A program made the position numbers and the translations under genes. 64,000 bases of DNA from AP-15 sp963712825. Its GTDB lineage: Bacteria > Pseudomonadota > Alphaproteobacteria > ATCC43930 > CGMCC-115725. The stretch spans positions 104,462 through 168,461 of the forward strand of contig CAVQJP010000028.1 of the NCBI GenBank assembly GCA_963712825.1, written 5' to 3'. Shown here piece after piece: positions 26,551 through 35,387 of the stretch. Under the pieces are notes generated by a model, which was not told where the DNA came from, did no database searches, and worked only from the letters and a program-made list of their open reading frames with translations. How positions within the stretch are numbered: the stretch's first letter is position 1; every line of letters begins with the position of its first letter.

Positions 26551-27126
26551 TCAGTAGAGGCCGCCGGATACGCGGGTGATCAAGACGCCGAGCACGAGGT
26601 CGACGAGGACGACCAGAGTCGCGGCCGACCGGCTCGTCTCCAACGCGACGCGCGCGATGTACCATTCATAGACGAGGACCGCGATTGCGGCAGCGATCTC
26701 GATGGTCTGCGACAGCGGGTCGCTCAGCGCGCCGCTCTCGGATTCGAGGCCGACCAGCACGAACAACACGCTTTGCGGCAGCTGGCACCAATTGTAGGGG
26801 ACCATGAAATCGAAAAATCGGTCGCCGCGCCCGATCCAGCGCACGACCGACAGCATGACCAGCGGAAACGCGACCCAGGAAATCACATAGCCGATGGTCT
26901 CGACGAGGATGACCTGGAAGCCGCCCGCGGCAGTCCAGTCGGCGAGGCTGACCCGCATCGTCAGCAGCACCAGAAAAAGCGGGTAGCCGAGAAAGGCCGA
27001 CAGAAACGAGCGCCAGAACCCGTCGGGCGAGCGGTCGAAATAGGCAAGGCCGCGGCGGTCGCCGCGCGCCAGCCGCAGGCAGCCGATCACCGCCCAACGC
27101 AGCTCGGCCCATGTCGTCACCGGCAT
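26551..27126 (-). CDS. Multi-spanning membrane protein, function unknown
   Basis: A 191-residue protein with about four to five hydrophobic segments (FLSAFLGYPLFLVLLTM, ILVETIGYVISWVAFPLVML, VLFVLVGL, EIAAAIAVLVYEWYIA, LVVLVDLVLGVLIT). From memory, genes of this type often lie beside dapE or truA in alphaproteobacteria, and the fold is reminiscent of YIP1-like proteins, but no function is known. It begins 18 bases after the dapE stop on the same strand, so it is the last gene of the dapD-dapE unit. Confidence 0.75.
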   Translation of the reverse strand: MPVTTWAELRWAVIGCLRLARGDRRGLAYFDRSPDGFWRSFLSAFLGYPLFLVLLTMRVSLADWTAAGGFQVILVETIGYVISWVAFPLVMLSVVRWIGRGDRFFDFMVPYNWCQLPQSVLFVLVGLESESGALSDPLSQTIEIAAAIAVLVYEWYIARVALETSRSAATLVVLVDLVLGVLITRVSGGLY

Positions 27127-27144
27127 AAATTGCTCGCCGCCTGG

Positions 27145-28308
27145 TCAGGAATTTTGAAAGAACAGGTCGATAAAGGTACGGTAGATTTCGGTCAGAGCGG
27201 CGAGGTCGGCGAGGTCGACGCGTTCGTCGACCTTGTGCATGGTCTGGCCGACAAGGCCGAACTCGGCAACCGGGCAGCAGGCGTGGATAAAGCGCGCATC
27301 CGAGGTCCCGCCGGTGGTGCTGAGCTCGGGCGTGCGGCCGGCGACGCGGCGGATCGCCTCGGCCAGCGGGTCGCTGACGATGCCGGCCGGGACCAGAAAC
27401 AACTCGCCGCTGACCGTGACCTCGAGCGTATAGCGGCCGCCGGCCGCCGCGCTGTCGAGCCGTTCGCGAAGCCAGTTTTTGAGGCTCTCGCCGGTCCAGC
27501 AATCGTTGAACCGGATGTTGAAGACCGCCCGCGCCTCGGCCGGGATCACGTTCGAGGCCGGGTTGCCGATGTCGATCGTCGATATCTGCAAGGTCGAAGG
27601 CTGGAAATGGGCCGAGCCCCGGTCGAGCTCGGCGGTGTTGAGCGCGTGCAGCATCGCGACCAGCCGGTGTGCGGCATTGTCGGCAAGATGCGGATAGGCG
27701 GTGTGGCCCTGCACCCCGTGCACGCCAAGCCGTCCGGTCAGGCTGCCGCGCCGGCCGATTTTGACCGTGTCGCCGAGGGTGTCGGCCGATGTCGGCTCGC
27801 CGACGACGCAGCCGTCGAGCGTCTCGCCGCGGGCCGCCAGCCATTCCAGCACCTTTCTGGTGCCGTTGACCCCTGCCCCCTCTTCGTCGCCGGTGATCAA
27901 CAGACTGATCGAGCCGGCCACATCGGGGTCGCGCTCGGCCAGCCAGCGCTGCGCCGCGGCGACAAAGGCGGCGATCGCACCTTTCATGTCGACCGCACCC
28001 CGGCCCCACAGCGCGCCGTCGCGCACGTCCGCGCCAAACGGGTCGAGCGACCACGCCTGCCGCGGACCCGGCGGCACTACATCGGTATGCCCGGCAAAGC
28101 ACAGATTGGGCCGCCCCTCGCCATGCCGGGCATAAAGATTGACGATCGCGTCGCCGCTGTCCTCGCCGCCAAAGACGAGGCGATGACAGGCGAAGCCGAG
28201 ATCCCTAAGACGGCCGGCGACGATGTCGAGCGCGCCCTCGTCCTTGGGGGTGACGCTCGGCCGGCGGATCAGCTCGGCGGCAAGTGCTGCCGGGTCGAGC
28301 AATGTCAT
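27145..28308 (-). CDS. dapE: Succinyl-diaminopimelate desuccinylase
   Basis: A 387-residue M20-family metallohydrolase of lysine/meso-diaminopimelate synthesis, removing succinate from N-succinyl-LL-diaminopimelate. Zinc-site motifs are present: CFAGHTDVVPPG (His), GRGAVDMKG (bridging Asp), LITGDEEGAGVNGT (catalytic Glu pair), VVGEPTS and the final His in GLVGQTMHKVDE. The frame is open upstream, but the ATG at 28308 gives the standard start MTLLDPAALAAELIRRPSVT. It follows dapD by 142 bases on the same strand. Confidence 0.96.
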   Translation of the reverse strand: MTLLDPAALAAELIRRPSVTPKDEGALDIVAGRLRDLGFACHRLVFGGEDSGDAIVNLYARHGEGRPNLCFAGHTDVVPPGPRQAWSLDPFGADVRDGALWGRGAVDMKGAIAAFVAAAQRWLAERDPDVAGSISLLITGDEEGAGVNGTRKVLEWLAARGETLDGCVVGEPTSADTLGDTVKIGRRGSLTGRLGVHGVQGHTAYPHLADNAAHRLVAMLHALNTAELDRGSAHFQPSTLQISTIDIGNPASNVIPAEARAVFNIRFNDCWTGESLKNWLRERLDSAAAGGRYTLEVTVSGELFLVPAGIVSDPLAEAIRRVAGRTPELSTTGGTSDARFIHACCPVAEFGLVGQTMHKVDERVDLADLAALTEIYRTFIDLFFQNS

Positions 28309-28450
28309 CGCCGAACCCCCCTCGCCGCCCCAGCGAAAGCGGGGGGCCGGAGCCCGCCTCTGGCCGGATGCGGGGGACATGTACCTGGTCGACCGCCCTT
28401 GATTCCCGATTGCGCGGAAACAATGGACAAGAAATGGAACGCGGGCACCG

Positions 28451-29308
28451 TTAGTCGCGCAACAGCTCGTTGATCGCGGTCTTGGCGCGGGTCTGCTCGT
28501 CGACGGTCTTGACGATGACCGCGCAATAAAGGCTTGGGCCGGGGCTGCCGTCGGGTAGCGGCCGGCCCGGCAGCGCGCCCGGCACCACCACCGAATAGGC
28601 CGGCACCCGTCCGATATGAATCCGGCCGGTGGCGCGGTCGACGATCTTGGTCGTGGCGCTGATAAAGGTGCCCATCGCCAGCACCGAGCCTTTCTCGACC
28701 ACGACCCCTTCGACAACCTCGCTGCGCGCGCCGATAAAGCAATTGTCCTCAATGATCACCGGCTCCGCCTGCAACGGCTCGAGCACGCCGCCGATGCCGA
28801 CCCCGCCCGACAGGTGACAATTCTCGCCAATTTGCGCGCAGGAGCCGACCGTCGCCCAGGTGTCGACCATTGTCCCCTTGTCGACATAGGCGCCGACATT
28901 CACAAAGCTCGGCATCAGGACGACATTAGGTGCGATATAGGCCGAGCGGCGCACGATCGATCCCGGCACCGCGCGGAACCCGGCGTCGCGAAACCGGTTC
29001 GAGGACCAGCCGGCGAATTTCGACGGCACCTTGTCCCACCATTTGGCGGCGCCGCGCTCGGGGTCGACCGGGCCGCCGGGGATTTCCACCATGTCGTTGA
29101 GGCGGAACGACAGCAGCACCGCTTTTTTGAGCCATTGATGGACGCGCCAGCCCTGCGCGGTTTTTTCGGCGACGCGCAATTCGCCGCTGTCGAGCCCGTC
29201 GAGCGCCGCTTCCACCGCATCGCGCCAGGCGCCGCGGGTCGCGGGCGAGACAGCGTCGCGTCCTTCCCAGGCGGCATCGACGGTGGCGGCGAGATCGGCG
29301 TCGGTCAT
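28451..29308 (-). CDS. dapD: 2,3,4,5-tetrahydropyridine-2,6-dicarboxylate N-succinyltransferase
   Basis: A 285-residue left-handed beta-helix acyltransferase that succinylates tetrahydrodipicolinate in lysine/DAP synthesis. It contains FRAVPGSIVRRSAYIAPNVV, MPSFVNVGAYVDKGTMVDTW, IGENCHLSGGVGIGGVLEPL and FIGARSEVVEGVVVEKGSVL, the typical hexapeptide repeats. The start at 29308 fits the family; the upstream extension in the same frame does not. It pairs with dapE downstream. Confidence 0.96.
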   Translation of the reverse strand: MTDADLAATVDAAWEGRDAVSPATRGAWRDAVEAALDGLDSGELRVAEKTAQGWRVHQWLKKAVLLSFRLNDMVEIPGGPVDPERGAAKWWDKVPSKFAGWSSNRFRDAGFRAVPGSIVRRSAYIAPNVVLMPSFVNVGAYVDKGTMVDTWATVGSCAQIGENCHLSGGVGIGGVLEPLQAEPVIIEDNCFIGARSEVVEGVVVEKGSVLAMGTFISATTKIVDRATGRIHIGRVPAYSVVVPGALPGRPLPDGSPGPSLYCAVIVKTVDEQTRAKTAINELLRD

Positions 29309-29453
29309 GAGGGCTTCCAACGGGTTGCTGACGGAGATGGCGGCGGCGCACCATGATCGAGCCTGGCCCGCGGTGTCAACCAAGCCCGGTTCGGCGCGGG
29401 ATTGTTCGGCCCCGGATCGGCGGCGCACCGCGATGGCGCGGGGCGGCAGCCGG

Positions 29454-30734
29454 CTAAGCCGGCGCGCGGGGGGCCAACCGGGTCACCCCGATCGACTGCA
29501 CGATCGCCCACGCCGCGTACATCGCGATCCACGGGACCATCGCAAAATGGAACCGCGACTGACCAGAAAAGACGATCGATATCAATGTGGTGTAAAGAAC
29601 CAGGAGATAACCGGTCGTCCACTCCGGCGACGGGATCGGCGCGCCCTTGAGCCAATAGAAAATCGACAGCAAAAACAGCAGCATCAAGCCGAGATAATAC
29701 GCCTGATTAGCGATGCGGATGGTCCGGAACACCGCGGCATAGTGGATGTAGTGCTTGTAGCCGGCTTGGTAGGACCATTCGGCCTCGCCGTCCGGAGCCC
29801 ACAGCCGCCAGATTTTTTTTGGGATCAGCGCCGCGGCGGCGGCCGGATGCTGACGAACCCAGGTGAGGGCCAGCCTGGTGGCGACATGGTCGGCCTCCAC
29901 CTGGTGGGCGACCCCGTGCGGAACCTCCGCTACCAGCGGGTCATTTGGTGTGAAATCGCCCTCGGCGCTCGGATTGTTGCCGGTCAGCAAGGTCAATCCG
30001 CCATTCGTAGAGACTGGAATGATCTCGCCGAAAACGTGGTAGTTACGAGCGGTCCACGGCAGGATGACAACCGCCATCGCGGCGTAGACGGCTGCCGCTC
30101 GGCCCAACCGGGAGAATGACCGACCTGAGCGCCCGCCGGCAGCCCACCAGCCGGCGAGCAGCACCGCCGGGATAAACAGGGTCTGCGCCTTGGTCAAGGT
30201 CGCGATCCCAAAGGTGACGCCGCCGGCCGCCGACCGCCGCCAGCCGCCGACCGCAACCGTCAGGTCGACGGCGAGCAGCAGCAACGCGGTGTAGAACACT
30301 TCTGTCCCGAGGATCGGGACATAGGCGATCTCGTTGGGGTAGACCGTCAGAATGAGGACGCTGAGCCGGCCGACGAGCTTGTCCCTGAACAAGACGGCGC
30401 CGAGATGAAGGGTCAGCACGAATATTGCGGCCGAGCACAGCAAATTCACCATTTGGCCGATAAAGGGCGATGCGCCGGTGAACCAGAAGACGCTGCCGAG
30501 CAGCGCCGGCCACCCGACCGGCCAATAGGCGGTCAACACGTGATGTTCGGAATATCCCTGACCGGCAGCCAGCGCCACCGCCCGGTTGTAGTACCATAGC
30601 TCATCGGAATGCTGCTCGATCGGCACCCAGACGATCACGGCGAAACGCAATCCGATGTAAACGGCAAAGCACACCGGGACAAAATAAGGGCTGTCGATCA
30701 AGTGCGGCAGCCGAAGCGGTTTGTCCTGACGCAT
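29454..30734 (-). CDS. GT39/ArnT-like polyprenyl-phosphate-dependent glycosyltransferase
   Basis: A 426-residue integral membrane protein with 10 or more helices. An acidic motif in the first external loop (QHSDELWYYNRAVALAAGQG) and GNNPSAEGDF in a later loop resemble the dolichyl-/undecaprenyl-phosphate mannosyltransferase (PMT/ArnT) superfamily, which moves a sugar from a lipid carrier outside the membrane. It is divergent from a GT2-GtrA gene that could make and flip the lipid-linked sugar, so the two likely cooperate in cell-surface glycan or lipid modification. Specific donor and acceptor are unknown. Confidence 0.82.
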   Translation of the reverse strand: MRQDKPLRLPHLIDSPYFVPVCFAVYIGLRFAVIVWVPIEQHSDELWYYNRAVALAAGQGYSEHHVLTAYWPVGWPALLGSVFWFTGASPFIGQMVNLLCSAAIFVLTLHLGAVLFRDKLVGRLSVLILTVYPNEIAYVPILGTEVFYTALLLLAVDLTVAVGGWRRSAAGGVTFGIATLTKAQTLFIPAVLLAGWWAAGGRSGRSFSRLGRAAAVYAAMAVVILPWTARNYHVFGEIIPVSTNGGLTLLTGNNPSAEGDFTPNDPLVAEVPHGVAHQVEADHVATRLALTWVRQHPAAAAALIPKKIWRLWAPDGEAEWSYQAGYKHYIHYAAVFRTIRIANQAYYLGLMLLFLLSIFYWLKGAPIPSPEWTTGYLLVLYTTLISIVFSGQSRFHFAMVPWIAMYAAWAIVQSIGVTRLAPRAPA

Positions 30735-31063
30735 AACGGGCCTCGATGACCAGGCGGCGGCGCAATATCGCCGAACTCGGCCGCGGCGACTGTCGCGCCG
30801 GGTAGAGGCCGATTGTCGCGGGGGCGAGACTTGCCGCGCCGCGAGGGACCGCAGCAATATCGGAGCCGCAGCGCTGCTGCGTTCTTTTCGCTTCCCGCAA
30901 CCCGCTTGGCGTCGGCGGCGCCGGAGCGGACGGTTGAGCGGGGTGCCGGGAAACGATATCTTAAGCCCGGCCTGCGATCTTCCGCCAATCCCTCGCCGTC
31001 GGCCGCGTTCGATCGCGTGGCGACCCGGTCCCTTCCCCAACCCGTCGAGGCGAGACCTAGACC
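30735..31063. other. Divergent intergenic region between the two glycosyltransferase genes
   Basis: A stretch of 329 bases with no convincing gene. Frames crossing it are continuations of codon bias from the flanks. It must hold the promoters of both divergent genes, but I see no clear -35/-10 pair. GAGGCGAG lies ahead of the GTG start at 31064. Confidence 0.4.
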
Positions 31064-32272
31064 GTGCCATTCCCGGCAGAAAATCCGCTCTCCGACGATG
31101 GAAGCCAGCGCCCCGCGGTCGCCGACCGGCGCGACGGCGAGTTGAAAATCGCCGAGCGGGGCCTGCCCGACGAGCCCGCGACCGGAGCGCCGGTCCTGTT
31201 GTCGATCATCGTGCCGACCATGAACGAGCGCGACAACATCGAGCCGCTGCTGACGCTGTTGTCGGCCGCGTTGGGGTTCGTGGCGTGGGAAGTGATCTTT
31301 GTCGACGACGATTCCAGCGACGGAACCGCCGACCGCGTGCGCGTGATCGCCCGCCGCGACCCGCGGGTTCGATGCCTCCAGCGGATCGGCCGGCGCGGCC
31401 TCACGACCGCCTGCATCGAGGGCGTCCTCGCTTCCGCGGCACCTTACATCGCGGTTATGGACGCCGACCTCCAGCACGACGAGCAGCTGTTGCCGCAGAT
31501 GATCGCGGCGCTCGACAGCGGCGCCGCCGAGATCGCGATCGGCAGCCGCTATGTCGCCGGCGGCGGGGTCGGCGAATGGGACCGCGGCCGCGCCCGGATC
31601 AGCCGGCTCGCGACGCGGCTGGCGGGGATCATCTGCAAGACCGATGTCGCCGACCCGATGAGCGGCTTCTTCATGTGCCGGCGCGAGGTCTTCGAGCGCG
31701 CGTTTCGCCGCATGTCGGGACAGGGCTTCAAAATCCTTCTCGACCTGCTGGCGTCCTCGCCGGCGCCGGTGCGGGTCGTCGAGCTGCCTTACGTCTTCCG
31801 CTCCCGGCGATACGGCGAGAGCAAGCTCGACGCCTTGGTTGCCTTCGAATACGCGATGCTGCTGGCCGACAAGCTCGTCGGCCGCGTGGTTCCGATCCGT
31901 TTTCTGCTGTTCGCGTCGGTCGGCGGGTTGGGTCTCGTGGTCAACCTCGCCGTGTTGTGGGGTTGCCTCAACCTGCTTGGGGTCGGCTTTGCGCTGTCGC
32001 AGGCGGTCGCCACGCTGGTGGCGATGACTTCGAATTTCTTCCTAAACAACCAGCTCACCTATCGCGACCTGCGGCTGCGCGGCGCCGCTCTCGCGAGGGG
32101 ATTGCTGGTGTTCTATCTCATCTGCGGGCTTGGCGCGGTCGCCAATGTCGGCGTCGCCTCCTATGTCTTCAGCCAGAATAGGGTGTGGTGGCTGGCGGGC
32201 GTCGCCGGCGCCATGATCGGCGTGGTGTGGAATTTCGCGATGTCGTCGGCCTTCACCTGGAAGCGCCGCTAG
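31064..32272 (+). CDS. GT2 glycosyltransferase (DPM1-like) fused to a GtrA-like membrane domain
   Basis: A 402-residue polyprenyl-phosphate sugar transferase. The GT2 domain spans residues ~45-275: LLSIIVPTMNERDNIEPLL, VIFVDDDSSDGTADR, YIAVMDADLQHDEQLLPQM and the later ADPMSGFFMCRREVF, with the DAD metal site intact. Four C-terminal helices (from ~285, IRFLLFASVGGLGLVVNLAV to the end) form a GtrA-like flippase domain with NFFLNNQLTY. It would charge a lipid carrier with sugar and help it cross the membrane, supplying the GT39 enzyme encoded divergently. The start is GTG at 31064. Confidence 0.88.
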   Translation: MPFPAENPLSDDGSQRPAVADRRDGELKIAERGLPDEPATGAPVLLSIIVPTMNERDNIEPLLTLLSAALGFVAWEVIFVDDDSSDGTADRVRVIARRDPRVRCLQRIGRRGLTTACIEGVLASAAPYIAVMDADLQHDEQLLPQMIAALDSGAAEIAIGSRYVAGGGVGEWDRGRARISRLATRLAGIICKTDVADPMSGFFMCRREVFERAFRRMSGQGFKILLDLLASSPAPVRVVELPYVFRSRRYGESKLDALVAFEYAMLLADKLVGRVVPIRFLLFASVGGLGLVVNLAVLWGCLNLLGVGFALSQAVATLVAMTSNFFLNNQLTYRDLRLRGAALARGLLVFYLICGLGAVANVGVASYVFSQNRVWWLAGVAGAMIGVVWNFAMSSAFTWKRR

Positions 32273-32487
32273 CCCTTTCTTCGCAGCACCGCGCTCGGCC
32301 CGCCACCGGCTTCCGGCCTCCATCGGTTCCGGCGCGGGTCATCTTGCCCGCGCCGCTCTCGCTCCCTGCGCTCAATGAGCTGGTCTCGAAAGCCGCCCAC
32401 GGCGGCTCCCGCTGCGCTGTCCTGGAGCGGAATCGCACGGCGATTGTCGAGTAATTGCTGAAATTGTGAATCCTATATTCGAGGATC

Positions 32488-32527
32488 TTGCGGTCAATTT
32501 GATGCTTTCTTGCATAATTGACCGCAA
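32488..32527. repeat. Perfect 12-base inverted repeat in an AT-rich leader
   Basis: TTGCGGTCAATT (32488-32499) and AATTGACCGCAA (32516-32527) are perfect complements separated by 16 bases. They lie in an AT-rich island (about 32,440-32,620), conspicuous in this GC-rich genome, within the 360-base gap before the secreted-lyase-like gene. It may be an operator for that gene or a terminator for the GT2-GtrA gene upstream; the right arm is followed only by AAA on the plus strand. The rest of the gap has a seven-base hairpin (32391-32407) and nothing else clear. Confidence 0.55.
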
Positions 32528-32632
32528 AAATCGCGTCGTCATAGAGAGTCTGTTCAATATATCCGTCCAGCCTTCAAGCCGAAACGATCACAATCCGGGG
32601 GGTGATGATCGATTACAATCGGGAGACGGCTT

Positions 32633-35032
32633 ATGCGGTATTGTGGTTATCTAATTCTTGCAGTGTGTTGTCTGATTGCTGAAAGTGCTGTGGTGGATTA
32701 CGCCGCGGCCGCATCGGCACTGCCGCCCGCGGCGGTCAATTCGATCACGCTGACCAACCGGAGCGGCGCCGCGATCCGCAACTACCCATTGCAGTTTGGA
32801 CGGCCGTTTGTCGACGGTGCCGTCGCCATCGCGCCGCAGGTCCTGATCAACGGCAGCGCCGTCACGACCCAGGCCGACGTCAAAAACCGCTATTCCGACG
32901 GCTCGGTCGAATATGCGGTGATTGCAGTCGTGATCCCGTCGATTCCGGCCGGCGGCTCGCTGACCCTGACCTTTCAAAACCAGACGGCGCCCAACAACAC
33001 GCCGCTGACCCGGACGCAGATGCTGGCGATGCCGTATATGTTCTCGGCGCAGATGATACTGACGGGCACCGCCGGCGGCACCAGCCAGGCGATTGACGCC
33101 CGCACTATGCTGGCGAACGGGGACTACAAGCTGTGGACCTCGGGTCCGGTGGCGCAGACGATCATGCTCGGCGACGACAGCGCCGCAGCCAAGTACGACA
33201 TCGGCTTTGGCGACGGCTACCATCCGTTGCGGCCGCGCTTCTATGCGACGTTCTGGCCAGCGACGCATCAGGTCTGGGTGCGCTTTGTCGGTGAAAACGA
33301 CAACACCCAGATGCTCGAAGACCTGTCATATAACCTGGTCCTGACCACCGCCAATGCCGTCGTCTATAAAAAGAGCGGTCTTTCGCATTGGGCGCTGACG
33401 GCGTGGACAAAAAGTTTTTGGCTCGGCGGCACGCCCAACCCCGAGGTCAACATCGACAACAACCTCGCCTACCTGACCAGCACCCGGTATCTGCCCAACT
33501 ACGACACCTCGGTCACGGTGCCGGAGAGCCAGATCGAGCAGGAATACGCGCTGTGGACCGGGCAGCCGCACGATCTTTACGACGGCGCCTGGGATGGCGG
33601 GCTGTGGCAGAGCGCGATGGACGCGCCCGGCAACCGGCCGGACATAGCACCCTATCCGCAATGGTCGGTCATGTGGATGTACACCGGCGACTGGCGGCTG
33701 CGCCAGATGGCGCTCGGCATGGCCGACCTCGCCCCGGCCTTTCCCGGCCAATTGCGCGAGGGCAACCCGGCAAAGCGGCTGTCGCGCGCCGACCCCGCCG
33801 GTTCCGGCACCGGGCTCGGCCATGCCGTGTCGATCACCGACCGCAAAACCCTGGTCACCGCGGTACTGGACTATTATTACACGACCGCCGCCGACGCGGT
33901 TGACTTTGTCGGCGCCGTCAACCAGCTCGCCAGCGGCGGACCGTGGATCTTTGACGGCGCCCACCAGCCGAGCCCGTTCTACCCGCAATACATCCTGACC
34001 GGCGACCCGTGGTATCTGAACGAGATGTATCTGTGGGCCGGGTTCACCGCGGCGCGCTACAACGGCGCCGACACCGGCGACGCCGCCGGGCGCGGGCCGA
34101 CCGGGGCCGAGGGCGGCATCAACGACCAATTGCGCGGCGCCGGCTGGGTGTTGCGCAACCGCGCCGAGACCGCGTTTGCCGCCCCCGACAGCGACCCCGA
34201 AAAGGCCTATTTCACCTACCTGACCAACGACGCGCTGGCGCGCTGGGAGGGCAGCTTTGGGATTACCGGGACCGCCTATGACGGCACCGCGATCAAAAAT
34301 TGGGGGGCGCAGACCGGCAACTACTACACCTCCAATGGCGGCCCCATGTCGGGCAGGGTTCCGCCGCTGGGCAATTGGGAAAGCGCCGACAACCCGAACG
34401 GGTCGAGCGGGACGGTCCAGGGCAACATCAGCGGCGGCACGATGATGCCAGGGGTTGGTTCCTTCACCACCCCATGGAACCATGAGTATCTTGCCTACGC
34501 GCTTGGCCGCGTCGCGGAGCTGGGCTTTGCCTCCGGCCCCTTACGGCTCGCCACGGTGAGCAAGTTCTTCACCGGGATGATCAACAGTTCAGGTTATCCG
34601 CAGTTGATCGGCGCCTATGAAATACCGAGCGAAACCAACTGCACCAACACCAGCGGCGGCTGCACCGCACCCCCGGGTGGGTTCTATTCGACCTGGCCCG
34701 CTTTTGTTGCCGCCATCCCGCAGCCGTTCCTGACCGGCAACGGCTGGAACCCGGCCGGCAACGACGGCGACGGCTATCTCGCCCAGTATTTCACCGGCGG
34801 CCTCAACGATGACGGCCGGCCGATCTATCTGCTGGGCGGGCTCGCGATGATGGTCGACCAGGGCGACCCCGGCGCCGCCCAGGCGTGGAGCTGGTTTCTG
34901 CCCAACGTCTACCACGCGATTTCGCCGGGCTACCTGCAATGGGACCCGAAATGGGTCATCGTGCCGCGCACCGACACCAACACCCTGCCGCCCCAGCCCA
35001 CCGCCACCCCCGCCGCCGCCGGGGTCACCTGA
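32633..35032 (+). CDS. Secreted protein with YetA/PcRGLX-like architecture, candidate polysaccharide lyase
   Basis: A 799-residue exported protein: a signal peptide (ILAVCCLIAESAVVDYAAAA, cleavage near residue 27) and then an N-terminal beta-rich domain with ITLTNRSGAAIRNYPLQFGR and NRYSDGSVEYAVIAVVIPSI. This opening resembles the RIFT-barrel N-terminal domain of YetA/exo-rhamnogalacturonan lyases. The remainder is rich in Trp, Tyr and Gly with helical repeats (PQWSVMWMYTGDWRLRQMAL, WNHEYLAYALGRVAELGFA) that would fit an alpha/alpha toroid. The C-terminal tail is Pro/Thr-rich. No metal or catalytic site can be named. The neighbouring glycosyltransferases suggest a surface or exopolysaccharide substrate. 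Assignment is by pattern memory only. Confidence 0.6.
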   Translation: MRYCGYLILAVCCLIAESAVVDYAAAASALPPAAVNSITLTNRSGAAIRNYPLQFGRPFVDGAVAIAPQVLINGSAVTTQADVKNRYSDGSVEYAVIAVVIPSIPAGGSLTLTFQNQTAPNNTPLTRTQMLAMPYMFSAQMILTGTAGGTSQAIDARTMLANGDYKLWTSGPVAQTIMLGDDSAAAKYDIGFGDGYHPLRPRFYATFWPATHQVWVRFVGENDNTQMLEDLSYNLVLTTANAVVYKKSGLSHWALTAWTKSFWLGGTPNPEVNIDNNLAYLTSTRYLPNYDTSVTVPESQIEQEYALWTGQPHDLYDGAWDGGLWQSAMDAPGNRPDIAPYPQWSVMWMYTGDWRLRQMALGMADLAPAFPGQLREGNPAKRLSRADPAGSGTGLGHAVSITDRKTLVTAVLDYYYTTAADAVDFVGAVNQLASGGPWIFDGAHQPSPFYPQYILTGDPWYLNEMYLWAGFTAARYNGADTGDAAGRGPTGAEGGINDQLRGAGWVLRNRAETAFAAPDSDPEKAYFTYLTNDALARWEGSFGITGTAYDGTAIKNWGAQTGNYYTSNGGPMSGRVPPLGNWESADNPNGSSGTVQGNISGGTMMPGVGSFTTPWNHEYLAYALGRVAELGFASGPLRLATVSKFFTGMINSSGYPQLIGAYEIPSETNCTNTSGGCTAPPGGFYSTWPAFVAAIPQPFLTGNGWNPAGNDGDGYLAQYFTGGLNDDGRPIYLLGGLAMMVDQGDPGAAQAWSWFLPNVYHAISPGYLQWDPKWVIVPRTDTNTLPPQPTATPAAAGVT

Positions 35033-35068
35033 GCGGCCGGCGCACCGCCTTGGTTGTCCCAACCGGTT

Positions 35069-35094
35069 GCCGGGTCAGTGTACGCTGACCCGGC
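35069..35094. terminator. Strong hairpin after the lyase-like gene
   Basis: A perfect ten-base stem (GCCGGGTCAG 35069-35078, CTGACCCGGC 35085-35094) with a six-base loop sits about 37 bases after the stop codon. No T-run follows, so it may stabilise a 3' end rather than terminate by itself. The rest of the 355-base gap up to the nitroreductase gene (35033-35387) shows no gene. Confidence 0.5.
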
Positions 35095-35387
35095 GACCGC
35101 CGGAAGCCGTCGCGAGGCGGCTCCGTCCAGGCGCAAACGCCCGCATGGCCGGTGCGGCGGGCGAGCCGGACAGATCGCGACCCGCCTCGGCACGGACCTT
35201 GCGGCCGTCGTCGCGCCGCGAGGCCGGCACGCGCCCCGGATTACGATCCCTGCCCCGCTGCCGCCCCGGACCCTGGCGCGTTATTGGGATTGGCCATTTT
35301 TCGGAACCGGCGTTATTTAATGCCGGCTCGCACCATCGCAGGCAATCGAGAGCCCTACGAGCCGCAGCAAATGACGAAGGGCCGCAG

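Noticed and set aside
26773..28473. A 566-codon plus-strand frame
   Set aside because: Antisense shadow of the membrane protein gene, dapE and the dapD-dapE gap.
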